Notes under the pieces: generated by a model
Database searches by the model: none
What the model was told of the DNA's origin: nothing
What the model saw: only the letters and a program-made list of their open reading frames with translations
Position numbers and translations under genes: made by a program
Part shown: positions 33,606 to 43,480 of the stretch, in pieces
How the letters are laid out: each line of letters opens with the position of its first letter
Position numbering within the stretch: position 1 is the first letter of the stretch
Assembly (NCBI GenBank): GCA_023362775.1
Contig: JALMGJ010000002.1
Coordinates: forward strand, 105,971,981 to 106,035,980
Direction: 5' to 3'
From: Charina bottae
Lineage: Eukaryota; Chordata; Lepidosauria; Squamata; Charinaidae
DNA length: 64,000 nt

Positions 33606-34642
33606 ATGGCGTCTGTGGTATTGAAGAGGAGAGAGAAAGATAAGGAAAAAGAGGCTGGAAGAGCATCTACTGAACCCGCGTCATCTGCTCCAACAACAGA
33701 AACTCCACTATCGGAGACGAAAAAAATCCTTGAAGCAATTGCAGCATTAAACAAGAAAGTGGAAGATTCATCAGCCAATCTGGGCCAGCAAAATAAGCAG
33801 ATGGAAGAACAAATTGCATCCTTAGATAAAAAGATATACCAAAAGATGGAAGATATGAAAAAAGAAATTACCCAAGAGATAAAGCTTGAGTTTAAAAGCG
33901 AAATACAAACGGTTAAGGAGGTTGTGAACTCTCTGTCAGGAGAACTTAAAGATACACAAGTTCAGGTGCAAAAATTAGAGATCAAATCAGAATATGCTAT
34001 TAAAGAGATTGAACACAACTTAGACATTACAGCATTAGCGGAAATGAGAGAGAAGGAACATATTTTGAGATTGAGAGCAGTTCCTGAGCAAGCAAATGAA
34101 GATGTAAGAGAAAGGATCATAACTGAGTTGGCTAAATTTTTAGAGATAAAAGAACAAGATTTAGATTTGGAAATAGATAAAATTTTTAGAGTTAATTCAC
34201 GATATGCAAGAGAAAATAAAGTACCTAGAGATACAGTATATTAATATATTTTGTGAGAAAAGTGGTAAAAGAACAAACTTTGAAGAAACATTATAATAAT
34301 AGATTAAATATAGAAGGGAAAGAAATAATTATATTAAAAGAAATACCTTTGAGAATATTAAGGAAAAGAAGAGATTACTCCTTCCTTACAGACAAATTAA
34401 AACAATATAATATTGCATTTAGATGGGAGAAATTAGAAGGTGTATCTTTTACGTTCAAAGGGCAGAGGTTCAGAATAACTTCCATTTTAAAAGCAAAAGC
34501 ATTCTTAGAAAAATATAAGACAGAAATGGGGATGCCAACTGAAGATTTGGAAGAGAGAGGAGCGACATCTAAAGATAAGAAGAAGAAAGAAGATCTATCG
34601 GAGATGGGAGCTGCAGGTCTGGATTTGAAAAAGGGACTCTAA
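33606..34642 (+). pseudogene. L1 ORF1p, one frameshift
   Basis: The start 'MASVVLKRREKDKEKEAG' is chosen because it is where the element sequence resumes after the MITE and has a good context (ACACCATGG). A long coiled coil spans residues ~40-150 ('ALNKKVEDSSANLG', 'KMEDMKKEITQEIK'). An RRM-like domain begins near residue 155 ('EKEHILRLRAVPEQ'). A frameshift occurs at about 34230-34250. The C-terminal domain then continues in another frame ('RRDYSFLTDKLKQYNIAFRW', 'FLEKYKTEMG') to the stop at 34642. Total length of about 345 codons is normal for vertebrate L1 ORF1p, a trimeric RNA-binding protein. Confidence 0.8.
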
Positions 34643-34655
34643 TCATCAAACAATT

Positions 34656-35882
34656 ATGGATTATAAATATTTAACATGGAGTATTAATGGAAATAATGCT
34701 GCACAGAAAAGAAGGAAGATCTTTCATTTTTTGAAAAAACTGAAATTGGACATAATCTGCTTACAAGAAACTCATATTTGCAAAAAAGACAGTAAATACC
34801 TGATTCAAAAACAACTTGGAGAAGAATTTATTTAGGCTGGAAATAAAAAAATGAAGGGGGTAGTTTTGTGTATACAACCAAAGTTAAATCCAAAATTGAT
34901 ATTAAAAGATGATGAAGGACGTTACGTTGTAGTTGAAATAAACATACAAGGAACTAAAACATTGGTTGTTGGACTTTATGCACCGAATGTGGAAAAAGGA
35001 GTATTTTATAAACATCTGATGGACAAACTTTTGGACCAAACCTATGTAAATTGGTGGTTTATGGGGGATTGGAATGGAGTAATTTACCCTAAGATGGATA
35101 AACAATCACAAAAAGAAGTGAAGAGCACACAGGGAAAATTACCACAAACATTTTTTGACTTAAAAGAGATGTTGGATTTACAAGATATATGGAGACTTAT
35201 GAATGGGACTTCTAGAGAATATACCTATTACTGAGAAAGATTTAAATCACATTCTAGAATAGATATGATTTTGATATCTAAAAGCTTAATGATGGATATT
35301 AGTAAAGTTGAAATATTATCTAAGACTCTTTCAGATCATAATCCAGTAACGTTGACTGTTAAAAGAAAAAAGGAATGTATTTAGATGGAGATTAAATGAG
35401 TCAATATTTCGGAAAAATGATAGTTGAAGTATGCAAAAAAAAGGTTAAAGGAATATTTTCAAATGAATTTAAACAAAGGTACTAATATTCAGACTGTTTG
35501 GGATGCCAGCAAAGCATATATGAGGGGTTACTTTATTCAATATAATGCTCAAATGAGGAGAAAGAAACAAGAGAGAATTCAACTGATTTTAGATGAAATA
35601 AAAAATAAAGAGACATGTTTAAGAGACAAGCCAATGGATGATATTCTGCCCACTCAAATTAATTTTTTTAAAAAACAGATATCGATGATATTGACACAAG
35701 AGATAGAGACTCAAATGAAATTTACAAAGCAAAAATATTTTGAACATGCTAATAAACCAGGCAGATGGTTGGCTTATAAATTACGGAAACAAAGACAAAA
35801 AAATTTAATTTCCAAAATACAACATGAAGGAAAAGTTATGGTGAATAATATAGATATACAAGAAGCTTTTTATGATTATTAG
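34656..35882 (+). pseudogene. L1 ORF2 N-terminal endonuclease region, broken
   Basis: It starts 'MDYKYLTWSINGNNAAQKRR' and 'DIICLQETHI', where QETH carries the conserved endonuclease glutamate. It continues through 'LVVGLYAPN', 'WWFMGDWNGVI' (GDWN motif), 'RIDMILISKS' and 'LSDHNPVTLT' (SDH motif), so an apurinic-endonuclease-like domain is complete in outline. In-frame stops occur at about 34832 and 35232, and the frame decays around 35370-35420. A further open block (35424-35882) covers the linker before the RT. The RT itself is missing. Confidence 0.78.
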
Positions 35883-35885
35883 GCA

Positions 35886-37050
35886 ATGCATCCATCCTGG
35901 CTCTTCTTGACCTCTCAGCGGCTTTCGATACCATCGACCATGGTATCCTTTTGGGACGGCTTAGGGGTGGGTGGCGTGGTTTTTCGCTGGTTCACCTCCT
36001 TCCTCCAGGGCCGATCCCAATCGGTGGTAATAGGAGATGAGAGATCCGACCCTCGGCCCCTACTTTGTGGGGTGCCGCAGGGTTCGGTTCTCTCCCCTCT
36101 CCTATTTAATATCTACATGAAACCGCTGGGTGAGATCATCCGCCAACACGGGATGAGGTATCATCAATATGCTGATGATACTCAACTATATATCTCCATC
36201 CCGGGCAAGCTAAGTGATGCAGTGACTGCCCTTTCTCAGTGTCTGAAGGCTGTGGGGGCCTGGATGGGGAACAACAAGCTTCAGCTGAACCCTGGTAAGA
36301 TGGAGTGGCTGTGGATTGATGGTGCCTCGAGATCCAGGGACTTGTCATCTTTAGATATGGGCGAGGTGGCACTACCCCGTTCAGACACAGTGCGGAACCT
36401 GGGTGTCCTTCTGGACTCATGACTCCTGCTTGAAGAGCAGGTGGCAGTCGTGGCCAGAAGGGCATTTGTGCAACTTGGAGTTGTATGCCAGCTACGCCCT
36501 TTCCTGGACCGAGACGCCCTCCGGACAGTCACTCATGCCCTGGTCATCTCCCATATAGACTATTGTAATGCACTCTACATGGGGCTACCCTTGAAGAGTA
36601 TCCGGAAGCTTCAACTGGTCCAGAATGCAGCTGCGCGCGCAGTTATGGGTGCCCCAAGATCAGCACATGTGACACCTCTACTTCGCGAGCTGCATTGGTT
36701 ACCAGTTTGCTTCCGGGTCCAATTCAAGGTGTTGGTTGTCACCTTTAAAGCCCTACATGGCATGGGACCAGGTTACCTAAGGGACCGCCTCATCCCCAGA
36801 GCATCGACCCGCCCCACCCGGTTATGCAGAGAGGGCTTGCTACGGACCCCGTCTACAAGAGAATTCCATCTGACGGGGTCCAGGAGGCGGGCATTCTCTG
36901 CAGTGGCACCCGCCCTCTGGAATATTCTGCCCCTGGAGGTGAGGCAAGCCCCACACTGATGACCTTCCGAAAACAACTGAAGACCTGGCTCTGCCACCTC
37001 GCTTGGGATGGGAGGAGTAATAGCTCCTCTTGGGGATGGCTTGCTCTGTA
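35886..37050 (+). pseudogene. L2 RT and C-terminal domain, one stop and one frameshift
   Basis: The frame from 35886 contains 'CGVPQGSVLSPLLFNIYMKP', 'YHQYADDTQLYI' and 'KLQLNPGKMEWLWIDG'. A TGA at 36420-36422 replaces an Arg codon of the other copies. The same frame continues with 'VARRAFVQL', 'HIDYCNALYMGLPLKSIRKL', 'QNAAARAVMGAPRSAHVTPL' and 'FKALHGMGPGYLRDRL'. A frameshift near 36955 moves the last block ('LMTFRKQLKTWLCHLAWDG') to another frame, ending near 37050. Confidence 0.82.
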
Positions 37051-37245
37051 GAGTTCTTTTAAACTTAACATCAGAGCCTCTTGGGTTTTATATATTTAAT
37101 TAATTTATATAGATATACATTATGTACGGTATTTTATATGCTTTTGTATGTTTTAATTGTTAACTTTGTGTAAACCGCCCAGAGTCCCCTCTGTGGGAGG
37201 AGATGGGCGGTGATATAAGTATGATAAATAAATAAATAAAAAATA
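35886..37245 (+). mobile_element. L2/CR1-group LINE, 5'-truncated
   Basis: It starts inside the RT palm ('SILALLDLSAAFDTIDHGIL'-like, about 35890-35950) and runs to the terminal CCGCCCAGAGTCCCCTCTGTG...GATGGGCGGTGATATAAGTA and (AAAT)n tail. The YADD catalytic codons are at 36168-36179. It abuts the broken end of the L1. Confidence 0.88.
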
Positions 37246-37539
37246 AATAAATTAAGGAAGCCTCACCCACATCTCCATGCATGTTGGTTTCTGTGTGAGC
37301 TCAAGTTGGATCCTTGAGGTTTGAGTTTAACTGAAAGACCGGAAAAGATTCAAGGCTAAAAACAGGACAAGTAAAGCTATTTCAGAGTCTTAAAACTATA
37401 CATAGATATAAGGCAAATAACTGAAGGAGATGGATGTTGCTAATTGAGATAAGAAACTGACTTCTCACCTATGACCACCCCACCCCCCAGCCCAAGAAAA
37501 ATTCCAAACAGCACAAGATTCTAAAGAGGGAATGGGAAA
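37246..37539. other. Spacer, nothing recognised
   Basis: About 290 bp between two L2 fragments with no recognisable signal. Confidence 0.4.
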
Positions 37540-37910
37540 TGAAGAAAGTTGCTCCTTTCGGTCAACTGCTCCTTTGTGCAGTTCTTCAACTGGAGGGTCT
37601 CACACCTGGTTATCTGTGGGGCAGTGTCTCTGAAAGCTGTTGTCTCACATATGACAAATGCCATCCGCAGCACCCCTACTGGTGCCAGACCCGAAACTGA
37701 GATGGATGTATCTCCAAGACAGGAACTCCACCTCTGGGCCCACCCAGTTCTGATTATACATGAGTGATTGACTGTTTTATCCACAATCAAACCTTGGATG
37801 AGGACAGTATTATTACATACAACCTGGCATTTAATAACAGCAGTTGAAGGGCTACCAAGGATCCAATGACCTGGACATAGGAACAAATATTGAGGGTTGT
37901 CAGATTGATT
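37540..37910 (-). mobile_element. Old L2/CR1 endonuclease-region fragment
   Basis: The minus-strand frame (37919 to 37521) contains 'VLRMAFVICETTAFRDTAPQ' and 'ITRCETLQLKNCTKEQL'. This matches the order 'VAVVIPESLVAFRGAAPQVT' and 'GCETLFFKLGSREQL' of the L2 at 58.7 kb. It is diverged and short. Confidence 0.6.
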
Positions 37911-38032
37911 GTTCAGCATTTCAACATAATCACATTATAAGGTCACTCAGATGCTAGAATAATAAACCCACAGCAAAACCACCAAATATTTGGCTGCCAT
38001 ATCTTAAGATAGATAACATATGAAGCAATGTT

Positions 38033-38299
38033 TGTCAGTTTTACCAGGTGGACCAGACAGGAAACACGACCAGATGGGCTAATTCTACTTTATTGTAGGT
38101 TACATTAACAGAATCTTGCAAGTCTGAAAGTACATTCTCCCCTTGTCTCCTTTACACCCCGAGAAATTAGGGAGGGTCTCTTCTGAGCTTCTTGCCCCAC
38201 CCACTATACAGCTGCAGGCTATGCTGTCTCTTATCTGACTGGTCCCTAGGCAGCATCTCTGGGCCCATTCTCCCAAGGTCATTCCCACATACCATTACA
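38033..38299 (-). mobile_element. 267-bp solo LTR, 5-bp TSD ATGTT
   Basis: It is flanked by ATGTT on both sides (38028-38032, 38300-38304). On the minus strand it starts TGTAATGGTATGTGGG and ends CTGACA (TG...CA). A minus-strand AATAAAG lies about 60 bp before the end. A second member of the family is at 54512-54767. No internal coding region remains. Family inferred as Gypsy- or ERV-like from TSD length. Confidence 0.78.
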
Positions 38300-38304
38300 A
38301 TGTT

Positions 38305-38705
38305 CTTGCCTTTTTCCTATTATTTTCAAAATCAATTAAATGTATTTATGTTGTCAGGTTTCATGGAAGATAAATTATTTTATGGCATTTCACAGGTCAT
38401 TAAAAAACACTAGTTTATCACAGTTCTTAATATGTACTAAGCAAAAACTTATCACAACAATACCCTACTTTTTACTTCTCACTGTACAAATCAATTGTAA
38501 GTAAAGTACTAATTTCAACAGACTGTGGAATAAATGTGACTATTTTAATGCTATTTTGTTCCTACTTTCTTTGATACAGTGTTACATTTGCACCTGCCCT
38601 TGGGGTAACTGATGACGTGAATGCTTGCAGTGTTCATTACTGATTCTTTGCCCAGAGGCCTAATAAGAAGCTGTCTGATCACTGCAGCAAAAAAAAATGA
38701 AACAA
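38305..38705. other. Unique sequence
   Basis: Nothing recognised between the LTR and a LINE tail. Confidence 0.4.
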
Positions 38706-38775
38706 GATTGATTGATTGATTGATTGTTCAATTTATATCACCGCTCATCTCCCCCCACAAGGGGACTCAAGGGAA
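38706..38775 (-). mobile_element. L2/CR1 3' tail with (ATTG)n
   Basis: (GATT)n is followed by TTATATCACCGCTCATCTCC and ACAAGGGGACTCAAG, the reverse complement of an L2-type 3' terminus with a CAAT-type tail. Confidence 0.65.
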
Positions 38776-38829
38776 ACAAGTTTTATGGTAAACTTAGTAA
38801 GATGTCCATAAGTTTTGAGTAACTGGAAT

Positions 38830-38985
38830 GTTTTTTGTTGTTGTTTTGTCTGACTCTTCGTGACCTCATGGACCATAGCACGCCAGGCCTTCCTGTCCTC
38901 CACTGTCTCCTGGAGTTTACTCAAATTCATGTTCATTACATCGGTGATGCTATCTAACCATCTCATCCTCTGCCGTCCTTACCCA
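38830..38985 (-). mobile_element. Bov-B LINE 3' end fragment
   Basis: The plus strand reads GTTGTTGTTTTGTCTGACTC, then TTCGTGACCTCATGGACC, the reverse complement of the Bov-B 3' end. On the minus strand 'MRWLDSITDVMNMNLSKL' and 'MVHEVTKSQT' are retained. About 150 bp. Confidence 0.85.
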
Positions 38986-38989
38986 AACT

Positions 38990-40185
38990 GTAATGGAGCC
39001 TGGATTGCATTTACACTTCCCACCCACCCCATATTTGTGGCCAGTGCCCACTGTCATCCTGCAACTTCTTATTATGGTAAAAAGTTAGGACAGGAACGAA
39101 ATTCCTGACTGCTTTGTGGTGCACAGACTTTGAGTGTGCTGAATTGATGCTTAAAAAGTTTAAACTACCCAGAGGAGCAGCAAATGGAAGGAAATGACTC
39201 TTTATTTAGGAAATGTGAAAGTTATTTCCTATTTTACCACTAGAGATATGTATTTATTGGTGAACAAATATTGTCACTTCTGTTAAGGATTACAGGTCAG
39301 TCTAAACTTGACCCATATCATTGTTTTAAGTACACACTACAGATTCGGTTCTACTATCTATTCCACTTTTTTTAATAGCAGGAACATTTATATGTATTTG
39401 TCTCCTGCCTTACCATAACATTCTTAGAAAGTACTGTGTTGGACCCAGACTCCACTCCCCATAAAACAGACTATTTCTGTAAACAGAAGATGCGTCCAGA
39501 AAAAAATCTACCAATAATGCTATGACTCATCCTGTGCTTATTGGATCCTACAGAAATCACCCACAAGGTATTGAATTAAGACATCCAAAGAACTGAATGG
39601 TCAATTGAATTTCTCTTATGAAAATGATATCCACTCCATTAGAAGCCTTCCCAATGGTTGAGCCTTCCTAGCTTCAAAGTGCTGGCAGACAGCAAGGGCC
39701 AGACTCTGCTCTGGAGTCCAAGAGAATTGTCCTGTGAGCATGTTCAAAACTTTAGGGTCCTGGTAAGTTTTAGTAAAGTTTATGCCTTGCTTCATTTTGA
39801 ATCATAATGGATTAATCAGTTATGATATTGACAACACAGACAATCTTTCTTGTCATTTTTTTTAATACAGTATAAAGTTCTGATTAGAGAATGACTGATA
39901 TTAACTCAATCCAGACAATGCCATTTTGGCTTACCACAATGGCCTCTCCTTAGTTGGCCGATCTGTCAAGAGATAAAAATTATGTGTTTCTTTTTTCCTA
40001 TGCTTATTAAAAGGACAAGATAATGGAGTGCCTGCACTTACTTTCCTTTTAGTGATTTTTTCAACTTAATCCAACCTTGTATGATTTTTTTCCTTCATGT
40101 TTTCTCTTGTTGTGAAGCACACATGCAGGTCCCTGTCATATTCCAGTGCAGCATCTCAGAGAACACAATCACACTGGGCTATGAT
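38990..40185. other. Unique A+T-rich sequence
   Basis: Nothing recognised in 1.2 kb. Confidence 0.4.
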
Positions 40186-40233
40186 CTGTAGCTTGAATCA
40201 TGTCAACTGGATTTCTATTTTCTCAGTGGAAAC

Positions 40234-40264
40234 GTTTCGCTCCTTATCCAAGGAGCTTCTTCAG
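40234..40264 (-). ncRNA. Hammerhead-ribozyme-like core, left arm
   Basis: Mirror image of the right-arm motif, read on the minus strand: CTGAAGA, the same perfect 7-bp stem, then GAAAC followed by GTTTC. The two motifs point away from each other, with their 5' sides meeting at the palindrome centre. Confidence 0.4.
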
Positions 40265-40284
40265 TCTGAGCAAAGTTGCTCAGA

Positions 40285-40315
40285 CTGAAGAAGCTCCTTG
40301 GATAAGGAGCGAAAC
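40285..40315 (+). ncRNA. Hammerhead-ribozyme-like core, right arm
   Basis: The order is CTGAAGA (40285-40291, fits the CUGANGA core), then a 7-bp perfect stem GCTCCTT (40293-40299) / AAGGAGC (40304-40310) with loop GGAT, then GAAAC (40311-40315). This is the CUGANGA-stem II-GAAAC order of hammerhead ribozymes, which are known from Penelope-like retroelement termini. I could not identify stem III and a cleavage triplet with confidence, so activity is not claimed. Confidence 0.4.
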
Positions 40316-40558
40316 ATTTCCACTGAGAAAATAGAAATCCAGTTGACATGATTCAAGCTACAGACAATTCCACCTGGATGACTGAGAACCTTCATAGACA
40401 TACTGGGCTATGATGCTCCATAAGCTTTTGCACAAGGAGAATACTTGAGAATAAAAACTCATAACATCATCAATCTTTTCTCCACTGGTCCAACAGATTA
40501 TAATGAGCATAGAAGGGAAAGGGAGGAGAAGGAAAAAAAAAAAGGGGGGGACTAAACA

Positions 40559-41122
40559 GTGGTCCAAGCCCTACCCCACATGAAACAACTCCCCCTTACT
40601 AGGGCTGCATGCCTGACCTTGTTGTTCCCCTTCTTGGAAAGAGGGAAGAAATCATTCCTTCCAAACCCTACCACACAACAGCCACTTCATCAATTGCTGC
40701 CTAGCACCACAATCACTGCCAGAACGGGCCACAGCCAAGCACTGAAGAGACTCCCACAGTCTTCCTGCCCAAAATTGCCCATGAAAAGAAAATCATGCTC
40801 ACTTCTTGAAAAGAAAGCAAAGCCTTTAATGAAAAAGAAAAACCAACAGCAAAGGACACAATTGTCCCCTCTTTTGTACAACAAGGTCCAAGGCAACCTA
40901 GGAGGAGGATTCAGTAGGGCAAGGGAAATACATGCAAATAACTCAGGGCACTTCCCTGCCACCCTCTACACACAGCCAAGACTGGCAAGCTGGGCAACAG
41001 AAATCAGAGCCACCTGCAAGATCTACATGAGGCATACAAGCCATGTTTCCAAACATGGAGGATGTTTTAAGCATCATTGTTTATTCAAACTGGAAACACA
41101 TTGGAAAATTTTCACAGCTTAG
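40559..41122 (+). CDS. 187-codon orphan open frame, doubtful
   Basis: This is the longest open frame not tied to a recognised element. It is rich in Lys, Pro, Gln, Leu and Thr with a basic central part ('KRKSCSLLEKKAKPLMKKKN'). I see no domain, signal peptide or membrane segment. It begins about 200 bp right of the palindrome. It might be a piece of an unrecognised retroelement or chance openness. Low confidence as a gene. Confidence 0.15.
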   Translation: MVQALPHMKQLPLTRAACLTLLFPFLERGKKSFLPNPTTQQPLHQLLPSTTITARTGHSQALKRLPQSSCPKLPMKRKSCSLLEKKAKPLMKKKNQQQRTQLSPLLYNKVQGNLGGGFSRAREIHANNSGHFPATLYTQPRLASWATEIRATCKIYMRHTSHVSKHGGCFKHHCLFKLETHWKIFTA

Positions 41123-42061
41123 GCAAGAGTTCCACGGAACTTTCCACCACCACCCCTCATTTGGTCATCAGCTGTTGTAAGGGCTTGCAGAAAGACTGTC
41201 TGCAAGCAGCCTACCAGGAGGCAGGAGTTGGTTGGTTGGTCGGGCAGCGTATGAGTTTTCTTCAGTGGCAACAAACGCATTAGTACTAAGTTCAGTAAGT
41301 GAGACTTTTCTAGACACTATATAGAACAACTCTTTTCTTCTAAGTCTGAGTAGGTAAGCTAGGCAATTGACTGCTTTTGATTGGGTTATGGAGACTGTCC
41401 AGCATTTGATACTATGCGAGATGAGGGGAAATCTTTTTTGGAATAAATAATATGAAATAAATAATAAATTATTATCTCTGCATTTGGAAGGCACCAAGAC
41501 ACAAGAGCTAATTGTATATTTTGGTCTAAAGCTGAAAATTCCATGAATTTCAAAATTTTAAACTGCAATTTCCACTTTATTTCCTGGGAGAAAGACCAAC
41601 TGAATTCATTGGAATTTATTTCTGAATAGACATGTTCAGGATTGTATTGTTAAGCTTTATAAACTCACCTGTAAACACCTCTTTCCTGTTTCCTGGAACT
41701 GTTGTATTAATTTCAATGGATTTAAGTCTATTTAATAGTTCTAGATCGTGGGTTATGTTTTTCATTCAATATATGATGATATTATAGCCTTTGCACTTAA
41801 CAGTGAAGCTGTCATAGAGATTTGTGACATTACAAGTAAATTTCGGCCTGCCATTTACCAAGCTACTTCACGTTTACATTAACGTGACTGCACGTTAGCA
41901 TTTGCTTGCCAGAATCTGCTTTAATGTTTTTGTCCCTTAGTATGTGTATGCTTCAGTTGCCTCAGATATTTTCATATTAATAATCAAGACCGCTATTAGC
42001 TGGAATTATATCAAAGTAATATAATTGAAGATCTGATGATACTATAAAAATACTATAAAAA
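41123..42061. other. Unique sequence
   Basis: Nothing recognised. A short threefold ACTATAAAAAT repeat precedes the SINE at 42075. Confidence 0.4.
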
Positions 42062-42074
42062 TACTATAAAAATT

Positions 42075-42381
42075 GTGCAGTCGTGTCCGACTCTAGGTGC
42101 TGGTGCTCATCTCCGTTTGTTAGCCGAAGACCCAGCGTTGTCCAAAGACGCTTCCACAGTCATGTGGCCGCATGACGCACGCAGAACACTGTTACCTACC
42201 CACCAAAGTGGTACCTATTTATCTACTTGCATTTGCACGCTTTCGAATTGCTAGGTTGGCAAGAGCTGGAGCTAGTGCAGGAGCTCACTCCGTACGTAGG
42301 GCTAGGGATTAGAACCTCCGAACTTGCGATCTTCCTATCGACAAGCCTGGTGTCTTACCCACTGAGCCACCATACCCCTCT
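42075..42381 (-). mobile_element. Sauria-type SINE, 13-bp TSD
   Basis: Target duplication TACTATAAAAATT at 42062-42074 and 42382-42394. On the minus strand, it starts GAGGGGTATGGTGGCTCAGT. The core has CCAGCTCTTGCCAACCTAGC, AATTCGAAAGC and GTAGATAAATAGGTACCAC. The 3' part is CATGTGG...CAACGCTGGG...GGAGATGAGCACCAGC and ends AGAGTCGGACACGACTGCAC, a Bov-B-type tail. The B-box region is decayed. Confidence 0.85.
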
Positions 42382-42394
42382 TACTATAAAAATT

Positions 42395-43117
42395 AGGTAT
42401 TGCTAAACAGCATTTTGGATTAAACAGTTAATTTATCGTTTTAAAAAAATTGAAAGTGTGTGTGTATCAGGGCTCAACTGTGCTAGAAACATGTGCCTCA
42501 TCCATCCAGACCATGATTCCTTTCATTTCAGGAAACCTCACAAATAATAACAAATATATTTATGTTTTAATTCTGAAATTGCTTTTCCTTCATTTTCTGC
42601 ATTGTCCAATATTGGAGGGTTTTTACCAAGTTTCTTGAAACATTCCTTTTTTTTGTTTTGTTTTGTTTTTCCTTTTTTAGGTATAATTCAACCTGAAGAA
42701 CTGTAATAAAAAGGCTGCTGCTTTTTAAACTTTTGTTTGTCTTAACAAAGGTATAACCCTATTGATATTTAGACTTTTCCTTTTATGCTAATGGACTAAC
42801 CCAGCTGCAAACATTTTATAATTTCTTTTCATTGCTTTGTTTTCTTTCTTTTTTATTGGAAAATCATGCATCATCTTCCCAATTTCTCTTGCAAGATAAT
42901 ATTCAGTAGACAAAGTACATATTTTCCTATTATTTTTACCCCCAGAAATGTCATGGTAACGAAAGTCTCAGAAAGCTGTATAAGACTAATCAGTTACTCA
43001 TAGGTATTTAGTCTCAGGAAATCCTACAAACAGCAGTCCTGCCTCTAGGGCCATTCTCTGTGATTATCTGCTTCTCTTCCCCCATCCATCTAACTCAGAA
43101 CTCTTCCCCCATCCACC
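42395..43117. other. Unique A+T-rich sequence
   Basis: Nothing recognised. Confidence 0.4.
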
Positions 43118-43480
43118 TGTGGTGCTGGAGAAGACTCTTAAGAGTCCCTTGGACTGCAAGGAGGTCAAATCAGTCAATCCTAAAGGAAATCAACCCTGAT
43201 TGCTCCTTGGAAGGACAGATACTGAAGCTGAAGCTCAAATACTTTGGCCACCTAATGCAAAGAGAGGACTCACTGGAAAAGACCCTGATGCAGGGAAAGA
43301 CTGAAGGCAAAAGGAGAAGAGGACGGCAGAGGATGAGATGGTTAGATAGCATCACCGATGTAACGAACATGAATTTGAGCGAACTCCGGGAGACAGTGGA
43401 GGACAGGAAGGCCTGGCGTGCTATGGTCCGTGAGGTCACGAAGAGTCGGACACGACTAAACGACTGAACAACAACAAAAT
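43118..43480 (+). mobile_element. Young Bov-B LINE 3' end
   Basis: A 5'-truncated copy that starts inside 'CWRRLLRVPWTARRSN' and keeps an open frame to the stop at 43467 (upstream 20 codons are foreign). It is nearly identical to the copies at 24.4 and 28.3 kb. The tail GTCGGACACGACTAAACGAC then TGAACAACAACAAAA joins directly to the truncated 3' side of the L1-like element. Confidence 0.88.

Larger units (their letters stand above)
32103..35883 (+). mobile_element. L1 LINE: 5'UTR, ORF1 and start of ORF2
   Basis: It starts CACTTCCGGGTGTCGAGCTG (about 32109), an L1-type G+C-rich 5' start, followed by a ~1.5-kb T-rich 5'UTR. ORF1 (33606-34642) and the endonuclease half of ORF2 (34656-35882) follow. 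The element is broken off at about 35883, where a 5'-truncated L2 begins; the rest of ORF2 is not found beyond that L2. A hAT MITE sits in the 5'UTR next to the ORF1 start. Confidence 0.82.
40186..40363. repeat. 178-bp near-perfect palindrome (88-nt arms)
   Basis: The 88-nt left arm (40186-40273) equals the reverse complement of the right arm (40276-40363) except at one position. A CG on the left is CA on the right (40238 against 40316 in the GAAACGTTTC block), which fits a CpG transition. The spacer is two bases (AG). Near identity of the arms means the inversion is recent or held together by gene conversion. Each arm carries the motif described in the next entries. Possibly an inverted Penelope-like terminal repeat (inference). 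Confidence 0.95.
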
